From: an uncultured Ruminococcus sp.
Lineage (GTDB): Bacteria > Bacillota_A > Clostridia > Oscillospirales > Ruminococcaceae
Assembly (NCBI GenBank): GCA_947303535.1
Contig: CAMYYQ010000069.1
Span: forward strand, 1-6,424
DNA: 6,424 bases
Direction: 5' to 3'
Shown here: one piece after another, positions 1 through 4,938 of the stretch
How positions within the stretch are numbered: the stretch's first letter is position 1
How the letters are laid out: each line of letters opens with the position of its first letter
Notes under the pieces: generated by a model
Databases searched by the model: none
Told to the model about the DNA's origin: nothing
Seen by the model: the letters and a program-made list of their open reading frames with translations, nothing else
Translations under genes and position numbers: made by a program

Positions 1-181
1 CGTATTCCTTCTGCTCGCCGAAAGCAAATCTGAACAGTATATATGACAATGCGAAGTCTACAACGAAAGCCAGTCCGCCAACGAAAAGATAGCGGAAAAA
101 CTGTATCAGAGTATTGTCCGTATCGCCGACAAACAGCTTTTTGAACTGTTTATCGCGGAATATCTGCTTGATCTCGTCCAT
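1..181 (-). CDS. GtrA-family membrane protein, N-terminal 60 residues (runs off the left edge)
   Basis: Reading from the ATG at 181 leftwards gives an open frame of 60 codons up to the window edge. After a charged, probably cytoplasmic N-terminus ([17 protein letters not shown]) comes the segment [20 protein letters not shown] at about residues 26-45, continuing LSYILF. This combination of Fx[11 protein letters not shown] and a hydrophobic run is typical of the GtrA/DPMS family: small proteins with about four membrane helices thought to move or present polyprenyl-phosphate-linked sugars for glycosylation of surface polymers. The start ATG overlaps the stop of the upstream FAD oxidoreductase by one base (TAATG), and GAGGAG at 193-198 lies 11 nt upstream, so translation is probably coupled. 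The substrate cannot be told, and the C-terminal helices are outside the window. Confidence 0.85.
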   Translation of the reverse strand, partial: MDEIKQIFRDKQFKKLFVGDTDNTLIQFFRYLFVGGLAFVVDFALSYILFRFAFGEQKEY

Positions 182-1740
182 TACTTCTGCTTCTCCTCGT
201 GGTATTCCTTTTCAGTATTGACGTTCCAGATAGAGGACTTGTCTGTGCTGCCGTTCTTGATAGCCTTTACAGCCTCGAATGAGGTCACCATAGAGTGGTC
301 GATATTGTTGTATCTGTGCTGACCGTTACGTCCTACACAGTAGAGGTTCGGGATAGTATCGAGGTAGCTGATGAGCTTGTCCATTTCCTCGTATGTGTCG
401 AAGTAAGCAGGATAAGCCTTCTTTACCTTTTCCATATGTGTGTCGATAACCTCGTCTGCGCTGTCGATAAGACCAAGCTTTACCATTTCCTTTACGCAGA
501 AATCAGAGAACTGCTCTTCTGTCATGTTCCAGAACTTGTCGCCCTCAGTTACGAAGTACTCAAGACCTACCCATACAGTATGACCGAGGTCCTTTACCAT
601 GTAAGGTGACCAGTTGTTGTAGATCTGGAAACGACCCATTTTTACACGTCTGTCCTGAACGTATACCCAGCAGTCAGGCACGATATTGCCGACTGTTCTC
701 ATATTAGTCTTGTTCTTGAGCTTGAGCTTTGGAACGAGAACACCGAGAGTCATATAGTCACGGTATGGGAGACCTGCTGCGATACGTGCTGCGTCCTCGG
801 GAACGTCGTTCATACCTGCAACAAGGTCCTTGACAGGCATAGATGAGATAACGCAGTCGCCGTTGAGAGTGATCTCCTGACCGTCCTTAACGTAAGTAAC
901 ACCTGTAAGGTTGTTGTTTTCGTCCTTGTGGAGCTTCTTTACTCCTGCTTCCATGATGATAGTACCGCCAAGTTTCTTTACTTCATCGGCAGTAACTTCC
1001 CAGAGCTGTCCGGGACCGAGCTTAGGATACTTGAATTCCTCGATAAGTGAAGTATTTACCTTACGGTTCTTTACCTTGAAGAGCTTGCCGAAGAAGTCCT
1101 TGATGATGCCTACGATAGAAAGACCCTTTGTACGCTGAGCGCCCCATGAAGCGTCGATCTCACTTGGGTGTCTGCCCCAGAGGTTCTCTGTGTAGTACTC
1201 AAAGAACATTGAGTAAAGCTCCTTACCGAAGCAGTTGATGTAGAAGTTTTCGAGGTTGTTTTCAGGGCGCTTGTGTATAGCAGCCTTGAGGTAGCTGAAA
1301 CCAACTTTAAGAGTCGTGAAGAAGCCGAAGTTCTTGATAGTCTCAGGCTTGAGAGATACAGGATAATCATAGAACTTGTCGTTGAAGAGGATACGTGAAA
1401 CTCTGTGTCTCTTGAGCATTACGCGGTTTTCCTTCTGAGGGTCCGGACCGCCTGCCTCAACGTTTACGTGTCTCTTGAGGTATTTATCGTCAGATGAAGG
1501 TGAACCCTGTACAGGGAGCATATTGCTCCACCAAGCGTTTACCTCGGGTATCTTTGAGAAGAAACGGTGACCGCCCATGTCCATGCGGTTGCCCTTGTAA
1601 TTTACAGTTTTGGAGATACCTCCGATAGCGTTTGTTTCCTCGAGGACAGTTACTTCGTACTCTCCCGAGCCGTCTTTAAGAAGCTCATATGCGGCAGTAA
1701 GACCGGCAGGTCCTGCACCGATGATTATAACTTTTTTCAT
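181..1740 (-). CDS. FAD-dependent oxidoreductase, amine-oxidase / UDP-galactopyranose-mutase-like
   Basis: A complete 519-residue protein. The N-terminus [20 protein letters not shown] is a dinucleotide-binding Rossmann motif (GAGPAG, residues 8-13), followed by VTVLEE (30-35), whose acidic residue would hold the FAD ribose, then IGG (39-41) and the GGH motif (56-58). A second FAD contact is expected near the C-terminus, where residues 465-484 contain GR and RYNNIDHSM, as in protoporphyrinogen-oxidase-like and UDP-galactopyranose-mutase-like enzymes. It is longer than a typical bacterial Glf (about 370-390 residues), so I do not call it glf. No signal peptide or membrane helix is seen, so it is probably cytosolic. 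The start at 1740 follows AAAGGA with 9 nt spacing. The one-base overlap with the GtrA-family gene suggests a role in surface glycan or lipid-linked sugar metabolism. This is inference: the substrate is unknown. Confidence 0.85.
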   Translation of the reverse strand: MKKVIIIGAGPAGLTAAYELLKDGSGEYEVTVLEETNAIGGISKTVNYKGNRMDMGGHRFFSKIPEVNAWWSNMLPVQGSPSSDDKYLKRHVNVEAGGPDPQKENRVMLKRHRVSRILFNDKFYDYPVSLKPETIKNFGFFTTLKVGFSYLKAAIHKRPENNLENFYINCFGKELYSMFFEYYTENLWGRHPSEIDASWGAQRTKGLSIVGIIKDFFGKLFKVKNRKVNTSLIEEFKYPKLGPGQLWEVTADEVKKLGGTIIMEAGVKKLHKDENNNLTGVTYVKDGQEITLNGDCVISSMPVKDLVAGMNDVPEDAARIAAGLPYRDYMTLGVLVPKLKLKNKTNMRTVGNIVPDCWVYVQDRRVKMGRFQIYNNWSPYMVKDLGHTVWVGLEYFVTEGDKFWNMTEEQFSDFCVKEMVKLGLIDSADEVIDTHMEKVKKAYPAYFDTYEEMDKLISYLDTIPNLYCVGRNGQHRYNNIDHSMVTSFEAVKAIKNGSTDKSSIWNVNTEKEYHEEKQK

Positions 1741-1758
1741 GCCTGTATTTCCTTTCTG

Positions 1759-1775
1759 CGGAGACTGATACTCCG
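1759..1775 (-). other. Small hairpin in the leader of the FAD oxidoreductase gene
   Basis: CGGAG (1759-1763) and CTCCG (1771-1775) can pair across a 7-nt loop, a few nucleotides upstream of the AAAGGA ribosome binding site of the FAD oxidoreductase gene. A 5-bp stem is weak and could be chance. It is recorded because it lies in the same leader as the longer hairpin at 1830-1870. Confidence 0.3.
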
Positions 1776-1829
1776 AAATATACTACATAATTTAGACGCA
1801 AAAGTTTGCAGAAACTCTCACTGAAAAAC

Positions 1830-1870
1830 GGCTTTTTCCCTTATTAAAGCATTAATCAGCTGAAAAAGCC
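1830..1870 (-). terminator. Terminator-like hairpin inside the leader of the FAD oxidoreductase gene
   Basis: On the minus strand GGCTTTTTC (1870-1862) and GAAAAAGCC (1838-1830) form a perfect 9-bp stem. The 23-nt interior holds a smaller ATTAA/TTAAT pairing. The stem is followed directly by G and five Ts, so it resembles an intrinsic terminator. It lies downstream of the predicted transcription start and upstream of the ATG at 1740. It would therefore act as an attenuator of this gene, or simply as a 5'-UTR stabilising structure. I see no recognisable aptamer or leader peptide beside it. Confidence 0.45.
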
Positions 1871-1885
1871 AATACTATAAATTAC

Positions 1886-1914
1886 ATTATACCACATCTG
1901 AAAATAATAATCAA
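1886..1914 (-). promoter_or_regulatory. Sigma-A-type promoter for the FAD oxidoreductase-GtrA unit
   Basis: On the minus strand TTGATT (1914-1909) is separated by exactly 17 nt from a perfect TATAAT (1891-1886). The bases before the -10 are TGG, giving an extended -10 element. Transcription would begin near 1879, leaving a leader of about 140 nt that contains the 1830-1870 hairpin. Confidence is high because both boxes, the spacing and the extended -10 agree. Confidence 0.8.
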
Positions 1915-1994
1915 GTAAAAAATCCGATTTTTATGCTCTATAGCTATTAGCAGTGCATATCCTACAAAAACGAACAGCGTAATTTGTTCTTCCT

Positions 1995-2029
1995 TACTAA
2001 GAACTAAGAGCTAAGAGCTAAGAACCAAG
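1995..2029. repeat. Heptamer tandem array (consensus ARCTAAG), five units
   Basis: Five consecutive 7-nt units read TACTAAG, AACTAAG, AGCTAAG, AGCTAAG and AACCAAG. The array abuts the TAGGGGCG start of the adjacent palindromic core. A shorter array of similar units in the opposite orientation (GTTAGCC, CTTAGCC, GTTAGCT) occupies the same position beside the second core at 4534-4554. Heptamer arrays beside dispersed elements recall the short tandemly repeated repetitive sequences of cyanobacteria. That is an analogy only. Confidence 0.8.
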
Positions 2030-2120
2030 TAGGGGCGAACAGCGTTCGCCCGTCAATTACGATGATATTCCCCGTGTCGATAAGCAATCGCCCTTTCGAT
2101 GATTTCCGTCCGATTAAGGG
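2029..2120. repeat. Dispersed palindromic repeat core, copy A
   Basis: This 92-nt stretch aligns without gaps to 4556-4647, with 71 of 92 positions identical by hand count. It begins GTAGGGGCGA and contains a perfect hairpin, GGGCGAAC (2033-2040) / GTTCGCCC (2044-2051), with a 3-nt loop. Conserved blocks CCCGTCAATT and TCCCCGTGTCGA follow, then a GATGAT direct repeat (2061-2066 and 2098-2103). No convincing ORF lies in it. A non-autonomous mobile or REP-like element is the simplest reading. Confidence 0.75.
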
Positions 2121-2136
2121 GGCGCAGGCTCTGTGC

Positions 2137-2195
2137 TGTAGGGGCGGCATACATAACGGTTACGGATAAACGGACGACCAATGGTCGTCCCTACA
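2137..2195. repeat. 59-nt MITE-like unit bounded by TGTAGGG inverted repeats, with a perfect inner hairpin
   Basis: The unit starts TGTAGGGGCG and ends CGTCCCTACA, which are inverse complements at 9 of 10 positions. Near its right end GGACGACC (2172-2179) and GGTCGTCC (2183-2190) form a perfect 8-bp stem with loop AAT. Because copy A also begins with GTAGGGGCG, the whole block 2029-2195 can be read as one composite element with TAGGGgCG-type ends. No transposase lies nearby. Confidence 0.65.
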
Positions 2196-2198
2196 AAT

Positions 2199-2240
2199 CT
2201 ACTCACTACTCTCTAATCACTACTCACTACTCACTTGCTA
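2199..2240. repeat. Heptamer tandem array (consensus CTACTCA), five units plus a degenerate one
   Basis: Units read CTACTCA, CTACTCT, CTAATCA, CTACTCA, CTACTCA and then the diverged CTTGCTA. The array sits immediately right of the inverted-repeat-bounded unit and directly left of the thiC terminator. Together with the array at 1995-2029, it means the palindromic island is flanked by two heptamer arrays of different sequence. Confidence 0.8.
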
Positions 2241-2242
2241 AG

Positions 2243-2274
2243 AAAAAAACCGAGCCCGTTGGTTCAGACTCGGT
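2243..2274 (-). terminator. Intrinsic terminator after thiC
   Basis: On the minus strand ACCGAGTC (2274-2267) pairs with GGCTCGGT (2256-2249), an 8-bp stem with one G-U pair and a 10-nt loop, followed by seven Ts (2249-2243). It begins 17 nt past the thiC stop codon and would end the thiDC transcript before the repeat island. On the plus strand the T-run is absent, so it is not bidirectional. Confidence 0.9.
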
Positions 2275-2290
2275 AATATTTATATAAGAC

Positions 2291-3604
2291 TTATTTTTCG
2301 GTGCAGAACTCTACCTTTTCGCCGTTGAGTATCATGTTTGTAGTTCTTACAGCGCACATCTTTCCGCACATTGAGCAGGTGTGTCTGTCAGCTGGGGGAG
2401 TGCTCTCGAAGTATGCACGAGCTTTCTCGCCGTCAACAGCTATATCGAACATCTTGTCCCAGTCAACTTCGTGACGTGCATCAGCCATAGCGTTGTCGCG
2501 GTCTGTTGCATGAGGGATACCCTTTGCGATATCAGCAGCGTGAGCAGCTATAAGGCTTGCGATGATACCTTCCTTAACATCGTTTGTATCAGGGAGTCTC
2601 AGGTGCTCCGCAGGAGTTACATAGCAAAGGAAGTCAGCTCCGCTTGCAGCAGCGATAGCACCGCCGATAGCAGAAGTGATGTGGTCGTAGCCGGGGAAGA
2701 TATCAGTCACGAGAGGTCCGAGTACGTAGAAAGGAGCGTTATGGCAGATACGCTTCTGGAGCTTCATATTAGCAGCTATCTCGTTCATTGCCATATGTCC
2801 GGGACCCTCTACCATTACCTGAACGTCCTTTTCCCATGCGCGAAGTGTCAGCGCACCAAGTTCAATAAGCTCGGATATCTGACCTGCGTCTGTAGCGTCG
2901 TCTATACAGCCGGGGCGTAGTGCGTCACCGAGAGAGATAGTACAGTCGTACTCGCGGAGTATATCCAGTACCTCGTCATAGTGCTCATAGAATGGGTTTT
3001 CGTTGCCTGTCATCATCATCCATGCGAAAAGAAGTGAGCCGCCGCGTGAAACGATGTTCATTTTACGCTTGTCTCTGCGGAAAGCCTCAACTGCACGGCG
3101 ATTGATGCCTGCGTGTATAGTCATGAAGTCAACGCCCTCTTCTGCGTGAGCGCGGACAACTCTGAGAAAGTCCTCGGCAGTGATTTCCAGAAGGTCTTTT
3201 TCAAGATAGCCGATAGCATCGTACATAGGAACAGTACCTATCATAGCAGGTGACTTTTCGATGAGAGCCTTGCGGAAAGTGTTTGTCTTTCCGTAGTTTG
3301 AAAGGTCCATGATAGCTTCTGCGCCGAATTTGAGAGCCATGTCCACCTTTTCCATTTCGATGTCATAGTTCTTTGCATCACCTGAGATACCGAGGTTAAC
3401 GTTTATCTTTGTACGCATTCTTGTACCGATACCCTCGGGAGATATGGACTTGTGGTTTACGTTGCATGGGATACAAACCTCGCCCTTTGCAACGAGAGCG
3501 CGGAGCTCCTCAGCGTCGATATATTCCTTCTTAGCGACTATTTCCATTTCGGGAGTGATTATGCCTTTCTTAGCCGCTTCCATCTGTGTGTAGTAATTCT
3601 TCAT
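2291..3604 (-). CDS. thiC: Phosphomethylpyrimidine synthase ThiC
   Basis: ThiC is an unusual radical SAM enzyme that rearranges aminoimidazole ribotide into HMP phosphate, the pyrimidine half of thiamin. The 437-residue protein begins [20 protein letters not shown], the usual start of the short clostridial/archaeal form that lacks the extra N-terminal domain of proteobacterial and plant ThiC. Family motifs seen include [44 protein letters not shown] and LGPLVTDI. The C-terminal cluster motif is C410-x2-C413-x3-C417, binding the [4Fe-4S] cluster, with a further C434. The ATG at 3604 is chosen because GGAGG (3613-3617) lies 8 nt upstream. The longer frame opening with TTG at 3640 has no such site and would overlap thiD. 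It lies 32 nt downstream of thiD, as the last gene of the riboswitch-controlled unit. Confidence 0.97.
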   Translation of the reverse strand: MKNYYTQMEAAKKGIITPEMEIVAKKEYIDAEELRALVAKGEVCIPCNVNHKSISPEGIGTRMRTKINVNLGISGDAKNYDIEMEKVDMALKFGAEAIMDLSNYGKTNTFRKALIEKSPAMIGTVPMYDAIGYLEKDLLEITAEDFLRVVRAHAEEGVDFMTIHAGINRRAVEAFRRDKRKMNIVSRGGSLLFAWMMMTGNENPFYEHYDEVLDILREYDCTISLGDALRPGCIDDATDAGQISELIELGALTLRAWEKDVQVMVEGPGHMAMNEIAANMKLQKRICHNAPFYVLGPLVTDIFPGYDHITSAIGGAIAAASGADFLCYVTPAEHLRLPDTNDVKEGIIASLIAAHAADIAKGIPHATDRDNAMADARHEVDWDKMFDIAVDGEKARAYFESTPPADRHTCSMCGKMCAVRTTNMILNGEKVEFCTEK

Positions 3605-3612
3605 TTTTATTT

Positions 3613-3617
3613 CCTCC
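3613..3617 (-). promoter_or_regulatory. Ribosome binding site of thiC (decides the start)
   Basis: GGAGG on the minus strand lies 8 nt before the ATG at 3604. It lies inside the N-terminal extension of the longer TTG-initiated frame, and so argues that translation begins at MKNYYTQ. Confidence 0.85.
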
Positions 3618-3636
3618 GATAAATTATTGATTTTAA

Positions 3637-4440
3637 TCAAGCTTCCTTTGCAAATTCACCCGTAAGAGCGAAAGCGTGGTTCATAGGACCGCTGCCCTTG
3701 CCGAGATCGAGCATGGCAGCCAGTGCGCCTGAGATATAGTCCTTAGCGCGTTCCACTGACTTTTCGAGAGTAAAGCCCTTTGCAAGATTTGAAGCGATAG
3801 CACTTGACAGTGTACAGCCTGTACCGTGAGTGTTGGGATTGTCGATGCGCTTTCCCTTGAACCATGTGGTGCTGCCCTTATCCCACAGCAGGTCGTTTGC
3901 GTCGTTGAGACTGTGACCGCCCTTGCACAGCACAGCGCAGCCGTACTTCTCGCCGATAAGCCTTGCAGCTGTTACCATGTCGTCCTGTGAGGATATTTTC
4001 ATATCCGCAAGTATCTCCGCTTCGGGGATATTGGGAGTGACCAATGATGCAATTGGGAGAAGCTCGCTTTTGAGAGTCTCTACAGCTTCGTCAGCGATGA
4101 GCTTTGAACCGCTTGTTGCGACCATAACAGGGTCTACAACTATGTTCTCAGCCTTGTATCCGCGGAGCTTTTCGGCTATAGTGCGGATAAGCTTGTCGGA
4201 GGAGACCATGCCTGTCTTTACTGCATCGGGACGAATGTCCGTAAATACAGCATCGAGCTGCATGGCTAAAAATTCAGGCGATACCTCCATAATACCTGTT
4301 ACGCCGGTCGTGTTCTGCGCAGTAAGCGCGGTGATCGCGCTCATAGCAAAAACACCATTCATGGTCATGGTCTTCATGTCCGCCTGAATGCCGGCGCCTC
4401 CGCAGGAATCGCTCCCTGCGATAGTTAATGCTGTTTTCAT
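3637..4440 (-). CDS. thiD: Bifunctional HMP kinase / HMP-phosphate kinase ThiD
   Basis: ThiD phosphorylates hydroxymethylpyrimidine and its monophosphate with ATP to give HMP-PP, which ThiE joins to the thiazole. The 267-residue protein shows the ribokinase-like fold signatures: [13 protein letters not shown] at residues 9-21 (HMP-binding N-terminal motif), [11 protein letters not shown] in the middle, TPNIPEA, and [16 protein letters not shown] near 201-216, where GTGC (206-209) forms the anion hole with the likely catalytic Cys209. The tail GPMNHAFAL is also typical. Length fits the single-domain enzyme, so there is no ThiE fusion. Two in-frame ATGs lie 6 nt apart (4446 and 4440). The second is preferred because AAAGGAG (4449-4455) sits 8 nt from it but only 2 nt from the first. 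It is the first gene after the TPP riboswitch, with thiC next. Confidence 0.96.
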   Translation of the reverse strand: MKTALTIAGSDSCGGAGIQADMKTMTMNGVFAMSAITALTAQNTTGVTGIMEVSPEFLAMQLDAVFTDIRPDAVKTGMVSSDKLIRTIAEKLRGYKAENIVVDPVMVATSGSKLIADEAVETLKSELLPIASLVTPNIPEAEILADMKISSQDDMVTAARLIGEKYGCAVLCKGGHSLNDANDLLWDKGSTTWFKGKRIDNPNTHGTGCTLSSAIASNLAKGFTLEKSVERAKDYISGALAAMLDLGKGSGPMNHAFALTGEFAKEA

Positions 4441-4448
4441 TTGCATTT

Positions 4449-4455
4449 CTCCTTT
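4449..4455 (-). promoter_or_regulatory. Ribosome binding site of thiD (decides the start)
   Basis: AAAGGAG on the minus strand is 8 nt upstream of the ATG at 4440 and only 2 nt upstream of the ATG at 4446. This favours the inner start. Confidence 0.75.
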
Positions 4456-4533
4456 GCAGTAATTTCGGACTTAACGTCCCAGCATTAATTTTTATATAGC
4501 GAGACAAGGTGGTGCCCCCGATGTCACGCTGTC

Positions 4534-4554
4534 GTTAGCCCTTAGCCGTTAGCT
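4534..4554. repeat. Short heptamer array next to repeat copy B
   Basis: Three units, GTTAGCC, CTTAGCC and GTTAGCT, sit two bases left of repeat copy B. Read on the minus strand they are AGCTAAC, GGCTAAG and GGCTAAC, close to the ARCTAAG units at 1995-2029. The motif family therefore recurs beside the second core but in inverted orientation. Confidence 0.65.
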
Positions 4555-4555
4555 T

Positions 4556-4647
4556 GTAGGGGCGAGTGACCCTCGCCCGTCAATTCCGATGATACTCCCC
4601 GTGTCGAGAAGCAACTGACCTTTTGATGATACACGGACAAGCAAGGG
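4556..4647. repeat. Dispersed palindromic repeat core, copy B, inside the thiD leader
   Basis: Gapless 92-nt match to 2029-2120 at 71 of 92 positions. The hairpin is kept as GGGCGAG (4560-4566) / CTCGCCC (4572-4578). The pair at 4566-4572 is G-C where copy A has A-T (2039-2045), a compensatory change. The copy lies between the riboswitch terminator and thiD, so any thiDC transcript that reads past the terminator carries it, in antisense orientation to the core as written here. A 9-bp direct repeat GTCACGCTG flanks the region (4523-4531 and 4654-4662). Confidence 0.75.
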
Positions 4648-4663
4648 TGTAGCGTCACGCTGC

Positions 4664-4694
4664 AAAAAAGGTGCGCCTGCACAGAGACACACCT
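4664..4694 (-). terminator. Riboswitch-controlled intrinsic terminator in the thiDC leader
   Basis: On the minus strand AGGTGTG (4694-4688) pairs with CGCACCT (4675-4669), a 7-bp stem with one U-G pair and a 12-nt loop, followed by six Ts (4669-4664). It starts about 6 nt after the aptamer, the usual position for a TPP-riboswitch expression platform. With TPP bound, the aptamer would let this terminator form and stop transcription before thiD. I could not identify a convincing antiterminator: UACCU of the aptamer with AGGUG of the terminator arm is a weak candidate. Confidence 0.8.
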
Positions 4695-4700
4695 ACATCA

Positions 4701-4791
4701 CATAAGTATTTCCCTACGTTGGCATTATCCAAATCAGGTAAGGTCGGAGTTTACAACTCCCTCTCAGCCTGTTCACAAGCTCCCTTTTATG
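4701..4791 (-). ncRNA. TPP riboswitch (THI element) aptamer
   Basis: The minus strand carries the conserved THI-box blocks in order: AAGGGAGC, a P3 hairpin GCTTG/CAGGC with loop TGAA, CTGAGA (4767-4762), an optional extra hairpin GGAGTT/AACTCC (4746-4760), ACCTGATTTGGATAATGCC and CGTAGGGA (GTAGGGA at 4717-4711). P5 is UUGG/CCAA where the usual element has CUGG/CCAG, a compensated change. P2 is AAGG/CCUU. P1 looks short: only CATAA (4791-4787) with TTATG (4705-4701), separated from the core by an uneven internal loop. It binds thiamin pyrophosphate and sits directly upstream of a terminator and of thiD-thiC, so it most likely represses them by premature termination. Confidence 0.95.
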
Positions 4792-4794
4792 AAT

Positions 4795-4822
4795 ATTATA
4801 TCACATTGTACGAAAAAGTCAA
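4795..4822 (-). promoter_or_regulatory. Promoter of the thiDC unit
   Basis: On the minus strand TTGACT (4822-4817), a 16-nt spacer and a perfect TATAAT (4800-4795) preceded by TGA (extended -10). The transcription start would fall near 4788, at the very first bases of the riboswitch aptamer. Confidence 0.85.
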
Positions 4823-4848
4823 GAAGGCAAAATATTAACAAAATATAC

Positions 4849-4877
4849 TTGATTGTTTTTAAAGTCTTTGGTAAAAT
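4849..4877 (+). promoter_or_regulatory. Promoter of the rubrerythrin-fusion gene
   Basis: TTGATT (4849-4854), a 17-nt spacer and TAAAAT (4872-4877), the latter preceded by TGG (extended -10). Start would be near 4884, giving a leader of about 55 nt. The -35 box is 26 bp from the -35 box of the divergent thiDC promoter. An imperfect AT-rich inverted repeat, AATTT/AAATT (4911-4925), overlaps the ribosome binding site region. I do not recognise it as a known operator. Confidence 0.7.
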
Positions 4878-4925
4878 TAATATAAGGTATGAACTGCATA
4901 TCACTTTTTTAATTTGAAATAAATT

Positions 4926-4930
4926 GGAGG
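4926..4930 (+). promoter_or_regulatory. Ribosome binding site of the rubrerythrin-fusion gene (decides the start)
   Basis: GGAGG lies 8 nt upstream of the ATG at 4939. The frame is open back to a TTG at 4924, but that codon overlaps the ribosome binding site itself, so the ATG is taken as the start. Confidence 0.85.
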
Positions 4931-4938
4931 TATCTGTT

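Noticed and set aside
1918..1932. AAAAATC/GATTTTT palindrome upstream of the FAD oxidoreductase promoter
   Set aside because: AT-rich 7-bp inverted repeat with a single central base. It has no T-run context for a terminator and no recognised operator; likely chance in AT-rich DNA.
1995..2240. Possible CRISPR array
   Set aside because: The repeats are 7-nt units directly abutting with no spacers, and no cas genes are present.
2099..2287. Plus-strand 62-codon ORF across the repeat island
   Set aside because: It is built from the inverted-repeat unit and the CTACTCA heptamers (translated as repeated THYSL), runs into the thiC terminator and has no ribosome binding site; not a gene.
2381..2920. 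Long plus-strand ORF opposite thiC
   Set aside because: Antisense shadow of a well-supported thiC; composition is odd (serine, valine and cysteine rich) and no family is recognised. The other overlapping ORFs at 295-609, 911-1138, 3923-4387, 5047-5529 and 5719-6237 were rejected for the same reason.
3605..3640. N-terminal extension of thiC from a TTG at 3640
   Set aside because: It overlaps the thiD stop, lacks a ribosome binding site, and contains the GGAGG that serves the ATG at 3604, where homology to ThiC begins.
4467..4479. GGAC/GTCC small hairpin upstream of thiD
   Set aside because: Only 4 bp with a 5-nt loop and no association with the ribosome binding site; not supported as a regulatory element.
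4872..4886. PerR-like operator in the rubrerythrin-fusion promoter
   Set aside because: The AT-rich sequence near the -10 matches only about half of one TTATAAT half-site by eye; too weak to call although PerR control would make sense biologically.
4924..4938. TTG start for the rubrerythrin fusion
   Set aside because: The TTG overlaps the GGAGG ribosome binding site that is well placed for the ATG at 4939.
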